Assembly: GCA_021496505.1 (NCBI GenBank)
Contig: CP053031.1
Span: 3,278,001-3,342,000 of the forward strand
From: Thermoleophilia bacterium SCSIO 60948
GTDB lineage: Bacteria > Actinomycetota > Thermoleophilia > Solirubrobacterales > 70-9
Length of the DNA: 64,000 nt
Direction of reading: 5' to 3'
The translations under genes and the position numbers were made by a program. Under the pieces are notes generated by a model. It worked only from the letters and a program-made list of their open reading frames with translations, was not told the origin of the DNA and did no database searches. Position 1 is the first letter of the stretch; every line of letters begins with the position of its first letter. Positions 23,105 through 31,433 of the stretch are shown here, piece by piece.

Positions 23105-23849
23105 CTGCGGCGGCGCTTGCGAGCAGGCGCCGCCGCAGGTCGGCCAGCGTCGCCGCGCCGACCTCGCGACGCACGAGCGGTCCCCACGCGTCGAGCGCCC
23201 GTTGCCCCTCGCCGGCGAAGGCCTCAGCATCGAACGGCGCCTGGGCATCGGCGAGTAGCCGCGCGCCGAACGCGACATGCCAGCGCTCGTCGCGCTGGAC
23301 GCGTCGCACGCCTTCCGCGACCCCCGCAAGCAGCCCTGGACCTTCCAGCCGCACCAGGAGCTCGGCCTGCCCCGCGAGGAACACCACACCCTCGAGCAAC
23401 CCGTGATAGAGCGCGACGGCCGGCACCAGCGCGCCCGCATCGCCCGCGAGCCGTGCCGCAGCGTCACCGAGCTCGTCCTCGAAGAGCGCGACGAACGCCT
23501 CCGGCACACGCTGACGGGCACGTCGGAGCGCGGTGTCGCCGGCCTCCCCGAGAACCTCGGCATGGACGCGCTCGAAGAAGCGGCGGTGGCGATCCTCGTC
23601 GAGCGCCTGGAGCGCGAAGCACGCTGCGGTCTCATCGTTGGGCGCTTGTTCATGGAACGGACGGATGTCGGCTGCCACCGCGCGCTCTCCGAGGAGGAAG
23701 CCGGCGAGCAACCCCGCGATGGGCGCAGCCTCGGCGCACGGCAGGTGGTGCCAGAGCTTGGCGTCGGCGACGAGCTCGACCTCGTCCGCGTCCCACCGGC
23801 TGCGTTCGGCGATGCCGGGGAAGTCGGCGTAGCGCGGCAGTCGCGTCAC
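23100..23849 (-). CDS. Second R2lox-like ferritin-fold protein
   Basis: A 249-residue relative of the R2lox protein at 20696. The same ligand pattern is visible: GERAV (first Glu, Val at +3), LDEDRH (Glu...His), YHGLLEG (Tyr five residues before the Glu), and RDERWH (Glu...His). All six ligands and both cross-link positions therefore appear conserved despite low overall similarity. The C-terminus is short and Ala-rich. It converges on the reductase gene. It may be a second oxidase served by the same rubredoxin/reductase pair, or a partner of the first. Confidence 0.75.
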   Translation of the reverse strand: MTRLPRYADFPGIAERSRWDADEVELVADAKLWHHLPCAEAAPIAGLLAGFLLGERAVAADIRPFHEQAPNDETAACFALQALDEDRHRRFFERVHAEVLGEAGDTALRRARQRVPEAFVALFEDELGDAAARLAGDAGALVPAVALYHGLLEGVVFLAGQAELLVRLEGPGLLAGVAEGVRRVQRDERWHVAFGARLLADAQAPFDAEAFAGEGQRALDAWGPLVRREVGAATLADLRRRLLASAAAA

Positions 23850-23895
23850 GTCGCGAGCCTAGAGCCGGGCGTGCCCCGTCGGCAACAGCATCCGC

Positions 23896-24144
23896 TCAGG
23901 CGGTGCGGTCCGCCGTGCGCTCGATGAACCCCTCGAGCAGCGTGGTGAGCACTCCCATGTCCGCGCGGATGCCGCGGATCTCGTCGAGCATCATCAGCAT
24001 CGCCTCGCGTGTCTCGCCGAGCTCCTCGTGGATCAGCGGCAGCGCCTGAACGGCGGAGATGTCGCCGCTGAGCTCGCCGACGGCGGCCTCCAGACGGCTG
24101 ATCGGGTGGAGCAGCTCGCCAATCGGGTTGTTGATGAGGGCCAC
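23896..24144 (-). CDS. Small helical protein, 82 aa
   Basis: Not recognised. The protein is almost wholly amphipathic helix (ISRLEAAVGELSGDISAV, ELGETREAMLMMLDEIRGI, MGVLTTLLEGFIERTA) and reads like a small coiled-coil or polymer/lipid-surface binding protein. GTG 24144 has GGAGACGATC upstream. It lies 25 bases after the SDR gene on the same strand, so it probably belongs to the operon of membrane protein and SDR. The degenerate coiled-coil gene at 52740 has a similar heptad style. Confidence 0.55.
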   Translation of the reverse strand: MALINNPIGELLHPISRLEAAVGELSGDISAVQALPLIHEELGETREAMLMMLDEIRGIRADMGVLTTLLEGFIERTADRTA

Positions 24145-24169
24145 GATCGTCTCCTGTTCTGTGGGCGCG

Positions 24170-24958
24170 TTACCACGCCGTGCGTTCGATCAGCCGCTGG
24201 AAGGGCGCGGCGACGTAGTACGGCACCTTCGCGCGGGCGGGCACGATGACCGCCCGGCGCTCGCGTTCGATGCCGCGGGCGATCGCCTCTCCGGCGGCTT
24301 CGGCGCCGACGAGCGGGCTCATCCCGAGTCGCCGAGCTCGTTCGACGTTGCGCTTCATCCGCACAGTGACCGCGTCGTCCTGCAGCCCGTTGGCGAGCAG
24401 CGGCGTGTCGATCGTGCCGAAGTAGACGGTCGTGATCCCGATGCCGTCGCGTCCGAGCTCGACGCGCAGCGTCTCGTTGAAGGCCGCGACGCCGGCCTTG
24501 GTGGCCGAGTAGTGCCCGAGCATCGGCGTCCACACGCGAGCGGCCATCGATGCGACCGTCGCGACGTGGCCGCGTCGGCGGCGCAGCTCGGGCAGCGCGG
24601 CCTTGACCATCCGGAACGGGCCGGTGAGGTTGACGTCGACAGTTCGCTGCCACGTCACCTCGTCGAGCCGGTCGATCGTCCGAGGCGCGCCGATGCCGGC
24701 GTTGTTGACCAGGACGTCAAGCGCGCCGAAGTGGTCGACAGTGGCGTCGACCGCGGCCTGAGCCGACGTCGCGTCCCGCACGTCGAGCTTCAGCGCCAGC
24801 GCCTCGCCGGGCAGCTCGAGCACGAGCTCGCGCGCCCTGTCCTCCTGCACGTCACCCACGACGACGCGGGCGCCGCGCATCGCGAGCGCGTGCGCCGTGG
24901 CGGCGCCGATGCCCTGCGCACCGCCGGTGACGAGACAGACCCGGTCGCGGAGCTGCAC
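24170..24958 (-). CDS. Short-chain dehydrogenase
   Basis: A 262-residue SDR with LVTGGAQGIGAATAHAL (about 9-25), NNAGIGAP (about 85), ASMAA and HYSATKAG (catalytic Tyr/Lys near 150), and the C-terminal part YYVAAPFQRLIERTAW typical of SDRs that act on fatty alcohols or sterols. GTG 24958, seven bases after the membrane-protein stop, is preferred; the frame is open further upstream. Its tight spacing makes it cotranscribed with the 562-residue membrane protein and the small helical protein. Confidence 0.8.
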   Translation of the reverse strand: MQLRDRVCLVTGGAQGIGAATAHALAMRGARVVVGDVQEDRARELVLELPGEALALKLDVRDATSAQAAVDATVDHFGALDVLVNNAGIGAPRTIDRLDEVTWQRTVDVNLTGPFRMVKAALPELRRRRGHVATVASMAARVWTPMLGHYSATKAGVAAFNETLRVELGRDGIGITTVYFGTIDTPLLANGLQDDAVTVRMKRNVERARRLGMSPLVGAEAAGEAIARGIERERRAVIVPARAKVPYYVAAPFQRLIERTAW

Positions 24959-24965
24959 GGCGATC

Positions 24966-26654
24966 TCAGGCCGCAGCGGCCGGACGAGGGTTCCCCGCGG
25001 CAAAGCGCCGCAGCACGAAGACGGCGAAAGCGACGAAGGCCAGCCACGTCGCCAGGTGGACCAGGTAGCCGGGAAGAATGAGATCCCGTCGGCCGCCGCG
25101 GTACTCGCGCATCAGATACTGCTGCTCGCGCTGGAACGCGAAGTCCGGCCGGCTGCGAGCCGCGATGGGCGGGGCCCCGACGAAGCTGTCGAAGTTGAAG
25201 CGGATCGGGGCGCCGCGCATCGAGCTGCCGTCGTTGATGCGCAGCATCGACTTCCACTCGCCCGTGATCGGGATCGGCTGCGGGGCCACCCACGTGCCGT
25301 CCCCCACGTAGCGCATCGGCTTCTGGATGCGGCCGCCGCCCTGCCAGGCGAACACCTGGAACCACTCGGCCCCGTCGAGCGCGCTCGGGTCATCGAAGTG
25401 TGCCGCCACGGTGACGTGGCTGCCGTCGCCGACCCGCTGGACGTCGATGTCCGCGACGTAGGCCTTCTCGCCTGTGCGGGGTAGCGGGAGCGTGAACGCG
25501 ACGACGCCGGCGGCAACCGCCGCGACGATCGTGATCGTCGGCGGGCCGCCGGCGGGCACGCGGTCGGGGACGAGCACGCGGGCCATGGCGACCGCCAGCA
25601 CCACGGCGCTCAGGGCCGCGAGCGTCGCGAGCGCGAGTGCCTGGGGCAGCAGATGCCATGGGAGCACGTCGTAGCCCCACATCCGCGAGAACCCGAAGGT
25701 GGCGACGCATCCCACCGTGCCGATGAGCACCCCGGAGAGCAGCGCCGCGCGGATGGGCCGCCGCCCCAGCACCAGGAACGCCGCCTCCACGATCAGGCCT
25801 TCGACGAGGTACGGGTAGAAGTGCGGCGCCGACAGCCCGAGGGCGGCGACCCCGAGGAAGACGAGCCCGCGCAGCACGATCCACACGGCGACCGCACGCA
25901 GCGCTCCGGTCGGACCGAGCGCGATGCGCGCGAAGACCAGGGTGGCGCCGGTGATGAAGGCGATCATCGCTGGAAGGAGGACCAGCTGGAACTGCGGGAT
26001 GCCGAAGTCGAACTCGCCGAGGAAGACCGACATGACCGTGGGCCCGGCGACGATGCCGCAGGCCATGAGGAGCCGGCCGGGCAGCGTGGGCTGCCAGCCC
26101 GGCGAGCGCCGGGCCTCGCACGCGAGGATGACGAACCCGAGCACGCTGAGCGCGCCACCACCGATCAGCTGCAGATGGCTCGGACCCCACAGGGTCACGT
26201 CCTCGCCGAACAGCGAGTGCCAGGCGAAGTCGAACGGGAACCCGATAAGGGTGAACAGGCCGGCGACGAGCGCGAAGACCGCTCCGTACGGACACTGCCA
26301 CCCGCACACGCGCAGCCCGCTGCGCGCCTCCTGCGGATAGAGCGCGACGGCCAGCAGCGCACCGAGCAGCATGCCGTGGACGGCGACGACGCCGATCGTG
26401 TGCGAGGGCGTCAGCAGCGTCGTGTCGCGTCCGTTGTCGATGTGGACTGCGATGTCGCTGTTCATGACGAACAGCCCGGGAACGAGGCTGGCGAACGCGA
26501 CCAGGGACGCAAGGGACGCCCAAGCAGGAACCCCGGTCGCCCGCTGCACCCGTCCGGCCGCTCGCCCGAGCACGTCCCGCGGGAGTGCGGGAAGCGGGAT
26601 GCGAGGGTCGATGGTGACCCCGGTGCTGGACCGATGGGGGCTGAGACGTGGCAT
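24966..26654 (-). CDS. Polytopic membrane protein with conserved-looking His residues, unknown family
   Basis: A 562-residue protein of unknown family with about 10-11 hydrophobic segments. The first two thirds are membrane-embedded and carry clustered His/Asp residues: H71/D73 (AVHID), H85 (TPSHT), H93 (AVHGM), H146 (DFAWHSLFGEDV) and H160 (GPSHLQLIGGG). These could bind metal. Residues about 395-510 form an extracytoplasmic beta-rich domain (HVTVAAHFDDPSALDG, PIPITGEWKSMLRINDG) resembling YtkA/FixH-like Ig-type domains, followed by a last helix. It leads an operon with an SDR. A membrane metalloenzyme or sensor-transporter is possible; no function is assigned. Confidence 0.7.
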   Translation of the reverse strand: MPRLSPHRSSTGVTIDPRIPLPALPRDVLGRAAGRVQRATGVPAWASLASLVAFASLVPGLFVMNSDIAVHIDNGRDTTLLTPSHTIGVVAVHGMLLGALLAVALYPQEARSGLRVCGWQCPYGAVFALVAGLFTLIGFPFDFAWHSLFGEDVTLWGPSHLQLIGGGALSVLGFVILACEARRSPGWQPTLPGRLLMACGIVAGPTVMSVFLGEFDFGIPQFQLVLLPAMIAFITGATLVFARIALGPTGALRAVAVWIVLRGLVFLGVAALGLSAPHFYPYLVEGLIVEAAFLVLGRRPIRAALLSGVLIGTVGCVATFGFSRMWGYDVLPWHLLPQALALATLAALSAVVLAVAMARVLVPDRVPAGGPPTITIVAAVAAGVVAFTLPLPRTGEKAYVADIDVQRVGDGSHVTVAAHFDDPSALDGAEWFQVFAWQGGGRIQKPMRYVGDGTWVAPQPIPITGEWKSMLRINDGSSMRGAPIRFNFDSFVGAPPIAARSRPDFAFQREQQYLMREYRGGRRDLILPGYLVHLATWLAFVAFAVFVLRRFAAGNPRPAAAA

Positions 26655-26792
26655 TGCGGCGTGCTCCAGTCAGGCTCGGCGACGCCGCGTAACTGTACAG
26701 ATATCGTTTCAGTGTTGCATTGTTACTCGTGTGACGACACGCGCCGAGGCACGCCGGAGGAGACGAGCGCGGACGCCCCGGGGGTGCCCCGG

Positions 26793-27458
26793 TCAGGCGT
26801 CGACAGACGTCGCGCGGAGCGCCGGCGCCAGATAGACGCGCGCGAAGCGCCGCGCCTCGTCCGGCTTCGCAAGCGGCACGACGCTGTGCGAGGTCAGGAA
26901 GAACGACAACACCAGGCGCGCCAGCAGCTCACCGGCGACCTGCACGTCCAGCGGCGCGAGCCGCCCCTCGTCGATCTCCTGCTCGAGCCGCTCGGCGAGG
27001 AACTGCCGGGCCGCATCGAGGACCGGTCCGGCATCGACCGTGAGGTACGGAAGCAGCAGGTCCGGCTCGGTGCGCAGGAACCGGTTGAGCAGCGTGTGGT
27101 CGTGCAGGAACTGCAACGCGAAGGCGAACCCCTCGACGAGCCGATCCTCGGTGGCGTCGATGCCGGCGACGCGTTCGTCGATCGCGGCGAAGAACCGGCG
27201 CAGCTCACGCAGCAGCACCGCTCGGACCAGCGCATCCTTCCCAGCGAAGCGCCGGTAGATCGTCACACGCGACATCCGGACGCGCCGAGCGACGTCCTCG
27301 ACCGTCGTACGCCGCAGGCCGAAGTCCTCGAGCAGCGCGAGGGCCCCCTCCAGAATGCGCTCCGCCGTCGGATCGCCGTCGTGCGTCGCCGCCTCGAGCG
27401 CCTCCCGAAACAGCGGGTCGAGGTCCACTTGGGTGGTCTTGGCGGCTGGACGCCTCAC
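26793..27458 (-). CDS. TetR-family regulator
   Basis: A 221-residue TetR protein. The HTH is RTTVEDVARRVRMSRVTIYRRFAGKDALV (core VTIYRRF) at about 50-78, with a long ligand domain ending VLSFFLTSHSVVPL. It is closely similar along its whole length to the TetR at 40244, so the two are paralogues. It is encoded just upstream (139 bases) of the 562-residue membrane-protein gene on the same strand, with the ATCGTTTCAG sequence in the gap at 26703-26712 also found inverted near the paralogue at 40948-40957. The GTG at 27458 is the start. Confidence 0.88.
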   Translation of the reverse strand: MRRPAAKTTQVDLDPLFREALEAATHDGDPTAERILEGALALLEDFGLRRTTVEDVARRVRMSRVTIYRRFAGKDALVRAVLLRELRRFFAAIDERVAGIDATEDRLVEGFAFALQFLHDHTLLNRFLRTEPDLLLPYLTVDAGPVLDAARQFLAERLEQEIDEGRLAPLDVQVAGELLARLVLSFFLTSHSVVPLAKPDEARRFARVYLAPALRATSVDA

Positions 27459-27527
27459 GCGTAAAGCCTAGAGCAGGTCTGCTCCAGCGCCGAGCGATGT
27501 GCGTTCAGCGCGGGCTGGCGCGACGCC

Positions 27528-28469
27528 TCACGCGGCTCGCGCCCACGTGCCCGACTCGTCGCGCCGCACACGGTCGCGGACGCGCAGGTACTCGAGGTGC
27601 GCGTAGGTCTCCATGTCCGCGAGCATGCGGTCCTCGCCCGTGACGAGGTCTCCGAAGATCTCCTCGGTGAGCGTGCCAAGCGGCCGGGGGCCGGCGGCCA
27701 GGACCGCCTCGAGCTGGTGCAGGCGCTGCTCGTGATGGATGCGCAACTCCGCCGCGCGGCCGGCGGCGTCGCGATATGGCTCGCCGTGCGACGGAAGCAC
27801 GAGCGAGACGTCCAGGTCCCGCACGCGATCCAGTGACGAGAGGAAGTCCGCCAGCGCGTCGGCTCGCTCGGGGGACGGCTGGACGTTCGGCGTGAAGCCG
27901 GGCAGCAGGTGATCTCCGGCGAGCAGAACGCCGTCCGCCTCGCGCAGCAGGCAGACGTGGCCGGGGGCGTGCCCGGGGGTCCAGAGGACCCGCCACCCGT
28001 CGATCAGGTCGCCGTCGGCGAGATCGGCGCGAGCGGGGACCCCGGTGACCATCGAGCGGTAACGCGCGAACACGCGCTCCATCGCAGCCCGGTCCGGAAG
28101 CCCCTCGCCGCCACTCGCGCCGACCCCCTCGCCGACGTCCGCCGCGAAGGCGAAGGAGCTGCGGCACCCCGGATGGGCGAGCACGGTGTCGGCGAACCGG
28201 GTCGCCAAGCCCCAGTGGTCGATGTGCCCGTGGGTCACGAGCACGCGCTCCGGGGTGACGCCCGCCTGCGCCAGGCCGGCATCGAGCGCGCTCTCGGATC
28301 CGAGCATTCCCGTGTCGACGAGCAGGTCGCCGCCCGCAAGCCGCAGGACGTAGCAGCTGATGTGGTCGGGCGAGCGCAGCGCCAGCGGGATGGTGATCCG
28401 CACGACGCCGTCCGCCGGCTCTTCGATGCCGGCGGTCGCCGGCAGTTGGACGGCTCGCGGAGCGGTCAC
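27528..28469 (-). CDS. Metallo-beta-lactamase-fold hydrolase
   Basis: A 313-residue MBL-superfamily protein. Metal motifs are complete: THGHIDHWG (about 79-87), GHAPGHVCLL (about 172), LLAGDH (about 186) and a final His in LVLPSHGEP near 229. A helical C-terminal domain (about 240-310) with HHEQRLHQLEAVLAAGP resembles LACTB2/RNase-like or thioesterase-like MBL proteins. Within acyl-CoA gene clusters such proteins often act as thioester hydrolases, which is an inference. GTG 28469 is the start, with a family-A operator 21 bases upstream. Confidence 0.85.
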   Translation of the reverse strand: MTAPRAVQLPATAGIEEPADGVVRITIPLALRSPDHISCYVLRLAGGDLLVDTGMLGSESALDAGLAQAGVTPERVLVTHGHIDHWGLATRFADTVLAHPGCRSSFAFAADVGEGVGASGGEGLPDRAAMERVFARYRSMVTGVPARADLADGDLIDGWRVLWTPGHAPGHVCLLREADGVLLAGDHLLPGFTPNVQPSPERADALADFLSSLDRVRDLDVSLVLPSHGEPYRDAAGRAAELRIHHEQRLHQLEAVLAAGPRPLGTLTEEIFGDLVTGEDRMLADMETYAHLEYLRVRDRVRRDESGTWARAA

Positions 28470-28489
28470 GCCACCGACGCTACCGAATC

Positions 28490-28505
28490 GTGAACGGGCG
28501 TTCTG
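28490..28505. promoter_or_regulatory. Family-A operator upstream of MBL gene
   Basis: GTGAACGGGCGTTCTG lies between the acyl-CoA dehydrogenase stop and the MBL start, both on the minus strand. It shares the arm and spacer GTGAACGGGCGTT with the inverse of the site at 29764 only in part; the CGTTC arm is common to both. Confidence 0.55.
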
Positions 28506-28521
28506 GCCGGGGCAGCGCTCA

Positions 28522-29721
28522 TCAGTACGACCGCGGCAGCCCGAGCGAGTGCTCGGCGACGTAGTTGAGGATCATCTCGCGCGAGACCGGGGCGGTGCGC
28601 AGCAGCCGCACGCCCCACCAATAGCTCGAGAGGTCGTACTCGAGTGCGACGCCGTTGCCGCCGTGCGTTTGGATCGCCTGGTCCAGGCACCGGATCCCCG
28701 CTTCGGCGGCCGCGAACTTGGCCATGTTCGACGCCTCGCCGGCGGGCGCGCCGGCGTCGTACAGCACCGCGGCCTTCTGGATCATCACCCGCGCGCACTC
28801 GAGCTGGATCTTCGCCTCGGCGAGCGGATGCGCGATGCCCTGATGCGTGCCGATCGGCGCGCCCCACACCGCGCGCTCATTCGCGTATCGGCTGGCCTTG
28901 TCCATGGCGTAGCGCGCGATCCCGGTGCACATGACGGCCGCCGCGATGCGCTCCGGGTTCAGGCCGTCGAAGACCACCTTGAGCCCCTGATGCTCCTCGC
29001 CCACCAGCCGGTCAGCCGCGACCTCCACGCCGTCGAAGAACAGCGTCCACTGCTTCTCCGCGGCCGAGAGGGCGGTCGGGATGTGCTGGCGCGTCAGCCC
29101 GGGCGTGTCCGTGTCGACGACGAACAGCGACAGCCGCCCCCTGCCACTGGCCTCGTCGAGCGCGGTGCGCGCGACGACGAGGATGGCGTCGGCGTCCTCG
29201 ACTCCGGAGATGTAGGTCTTCTGGCCGTTCAGGACGTAGCCGCCGTCCACCCGCTGGGCCGTCGTCGAGATGCGGTGCGAGTTCGACCCGGCGTCCGGCT
29301 CGGTGATCGCGAACACGATCCGTCGCTCGCCCGTGCCGATCCAGCGCAGCCAGCGATCCTTCTGGGCCGGGGTGCCGTGGCGGGCGAGGATCGAGCCGAC
29401 GATCGCCGGCGAGACCACGATCAGCAGCAGCGGGCAGCCGACCGCGGCCGTCTCCTCCCCCACGGCGGCGAGCTCGTACAGGCCGAGCCCTCCGCCGCCG
29501 TACTCCTCGGGCACGTTGACGCCGAGGTACCCCTTCTCGGCGAGGGCGTTCCACAGCTCGGTCGGCGGCTCCCCGGCCGCGGTGATGCGCTTGATGTACG
29601 CCGGGCCGAAGCCCGAGGCGATGTCCCGCACCGCGGCGCGGAGCATGCGTTCCTCGTCGCTCGGGACCAGCGGGAGGGCGGGGAGGCCGTCGGCGGTGGT
29701 GGGCAGCGTTGCGGCGGGCAT
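28522..29721 (-). CDS. Acyl-CoA dehydrogenase
   Basis: A 399-residue FAD enzyme that introduces the alpha,beta double bond into an acyl-CoA. It has the N-terminal helical domain with NVPEEYGGGGLGLYEL (about 74-89), substrate/FAD loop FAITEPDAGSNSHRISTTAQ (about 135-154), LNGQKTYISG, and C-terminal IQTHGGNGVALEYDLSSYWW. The last segment lacks the usual Arg-rich RDAR stretch, so its FAD/partner contacts are unusual. It is followed by the MBL hydrolase on the same strand and is divergent from the thiolase-like gene. The family-A site at 29764 lies in the shared promoter region. Confidence 0.9.
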   Translation of the reverse strand: MPAATLPTTADGLPALPLVPSDEERMLRAAVRDIASGFGPAYIKRITAAGEPPTELWNALAEKGYLGVNVPEEYGGGGLGLYELAAVGEETAAVGCPLLLIVVSPAIVGSILARHGTPAQKDRWLRWIGTGERRIVFAITEPDAGSNSHRISTTAQRVDGGYVLNGQKTYISGVEDADAILVVARTALDEASGRGRLSLFVVDTDTPGLTRQHIPTALSAAEKQWTLFFDGVEVAADRLVGEEHQGLKVVFDGLNPERIAAAVMCTGIARYAMDKASRYANERAVWGAPIGTHQGIAHPLAEAKIQLECARVMIQKAAVLYDAGAPAGEASNMAKFAAAEAGIRCLDQAIQTHGGNGVALEYDLSSYWWGVRLLRTAPVSREMILNYVAEHSLGLPRSY

Positions 29722-29763
29722 GCATGCTCCTGGGTCGAGGCGGGCGACGAGCTGGGGGCCTAT

Positions 29764-29779
29764 GCTAACGGGCGTTCAC
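29764..29779. promoter_or_regulatory. Family-A operator between dehydrogenase and thiolase-like genes
   Basis: GCTAACGGGCGTTCAC lies 13 bases before the plus-strand thiolase-like start and 42 bases before the minus-strand dehydrogenase, so one site could control both. Confidence 0.65.
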
Positions 29780-29792
29780 GCCGAAGGAGGGG

Positions 29793-30959
29793 ATGTTGGC
29801 GAGCGAGAGACCGGCGATCATCGGAGCGGCCGAGCACGCCCCGGCCATGCGCCTCGACCGCGGATTCGTCGAGCTGCATGCGCAGGCCGGCGCACAGGCG
29901 CTCGCCGACGCGGGCGTCGCGCCAGACGAGGTGGAGGGCCTGCTCGTCGCCTCCCCGATGACCGACGAGGGCCCGATATTCCTGTCCGAGGACGTCATGG
30001 ACTACCTCGGCCTGACGAGCCTGCGCCTGGAGGCCACGATGAATCTCGGCGGCGCCAGCCACCTCGCGATGGCGCGTCACGCGTGGCAGATCATCGGGGC
30101 CGGCGAGGCGGAGACCGTGCTGTGCGTGAGCTGCGGGAAGTTCCCGCCCATTCGCGACGTCGGGCGCCAGCTCATGGGAGCGGTGTGTCACCGGGACTTC
30201 GAGCTGCCGTATGCGCCGTCGGTCCCCGCGCTGTACGGCCTGATCGCGCAGCGCTGGATGCACGAGACGGGTGCGACGAAGGCCGACCTGGCGGAGGTGC
30301 CGGTGGCGCAGGACGCCTGGGCGAAGCGCCATCCCACCGCGCTTGGATGGAGCATGCCCTCGATCGGCACCGACGAGGTCCTCTCCAGCAGGCCGATCGC
30401 CGGCCCGTTCTCGCTGCTGGACTGCTCGATCCCGTGCGAGGGGGGAGGGGCCATCGTCCTGGCGAGCGCGGACCGCGCCCGCCGTGGACCGCACCGGCCC
30501 GTGCATCTCCTCAGCTTCGGCGAGGGCCACACCCACGGGTTCCTGTCCTCGATGCGCGAGCCGGGGCGCACCGGCGCGGCACGTTCGGGCCCGCTGGCGC
30601 TCGAGCGCGCGGAGCGCTCGCTGGGCGACGTCGACGTCCTCCAGCTGTATGACGCGTTCTCGGCCACGCCGCTCATGACACTCGAGGAGATGGGGTTCGC
30701 GGCACCGGGACGCGCAGCGGATCTGTACCGCGAGGGTCGTACGGGACCTGGCGGAGATCTCCCGGTCAACACGAACGGCGGGCTGATCCGCTTCGGGCAC
30801 TCCGGGACGTCATCGGGCTTCACCGGCATCCTCGAGGCCTACTGGCAGCTGGCCGGCCGCGCTCACGGCGCACAGGTACCGTCCGCCGACTGCGCGCTGG
30901 TGCATGCCTACGGCTCGATGCTCTGCAGTCACGTCACCGTCGTCCTGGAGGGCGCATGA
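29793..30959 (+). CDS. Thiolase-fold protein lacking the nucleophilic Cys (Ltp2-like)
   Basis: A 388-residue protein with the thiolase fold of SCP2/lipid-transfer type. The nucleophile region reads MNLGGASHLAMA, so the usual Cys is absent, while the C-terminal GGLIRFGHSGTSSGF keeps the His loop. Thiolase-like proteins of this kind, such as Ltp2 in sterol side-chain breakdown, work as retro-aldolases with a DUF35 partner instead of thiolysing. Exactly such a partner starts four bases before the stop here. ATG 29793 is given; TTG 29796 has better ribosome-site spacing. Thus aldol cleavage of a branched or cyclic hydroxyacyl-CoA is the likely role. Confidence 0.8.
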   Translation: MLASERPAIIGAAEHAPAMRLDRGFVELHAQAGAQALADAGVAPDEVEGLLVASPMTDEGPIFLSEDVMDYLGLTSLRLEATMNLGGASHLAMARHAWQIIGAGEAETVLCVSCGKFPPIRDVGRQLMGAVCHRDFELPYAPSVPALYGLIAQRWMHETGATKADLAEVPVAQDAWAKRHPTALGWSMPSIGTDEVLSSRPIAGPFSLLDCSIPCEGGGAIVLASADRARRGPHRPVHLLSFGEGHTHGFLSSMREPGRTGAARSGPLALERAERSLGDVDVLQLYDAFSATPLMTLEEMGFAAPGRAADLYREGRTGPGGDLPVNTNGGLIRFGHSGTSSGFTGILEAYWQLAGRAHGAQVPSADCALVHAYGSMLCSHVTVVLEGA

Positions 30960-31408
30960 CCGAGCAACCGGACCGCATGCAGTTCGACGAACTCGCCGAT
31001 CCAGAGGCCCTACCGGTGCCGAACGCCGTCTCAGCGCCGTTCTTCGCCGCCGCGGCCGGCGGGGAGCTTGTCTTCCAGCGTTGCGCGCGTGGCCATGCCT
31101 TCCTGTACGCGCGTTCCCTGTGTCCGGTGTGCCACTCGACCGACCTCACGTGGGAGTCGTCGGCCGGCCGCGGCGAGGTCGTGACCTTCTCGGTCGTGCA
31201 CCGCCCGCCCTGGAACGACCTCCCCCGCCCCGTGCCGTACGTGGTCGCGCTGGTCCGCCTCGACGAAGGACCGCAGCTCCTCTCGACGATCGAGGGCACC
31301 GAGCCCGGGGAAGTCCGCATCGGCCAGGCGGTGCAGGCAGGATTCGAGCGGGTCGACGAGGCCGTCGGCCTTGTGCGCTTTCACCCTGTCGACACGGCGC
31401 GGTCCTGA
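30956..31408 (+). CDS. DUF35 OB-fold acyl-CoA-binding protein (aldolase partner)
   Basis: A 150-residue DUF35 protein: an N-terminal helix, a zinc ribbon and an OB fold (GEVVTFSVVHRPPW, YVVALVRLDEGPQLLSTI). The ribbon reads CARGHAFLYARSLCPVCHS, so the second ligand of the first knuckle is His at an x3 spacing instead of the usual Cys. ATG 30956 overlaps the thiolase-like stop by four bases. Known relatives, for example the DUF35 domain of ChsH2 with Ltp2, form a complex with a Cys-less thiolase. Same stoichiometry is expected here. Confidence 0.85.
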   Translation: MTEQPDRMQFDELADPEALPVPNAVSAPFFAAAAGGELVFQRCARGHAFLYARSLCPVCHSTDLTWESSAGRGEVVTFSVVHRPPWNDLPRPVPYVVALVRLDEGPQLLSTIEGTEPGEVRIGQAVQAGFERVDEAVGLVRFHPVDTARS

Positions 31409-31433
31409 TCCGGCGGCCACCCGCCCTGGCACT

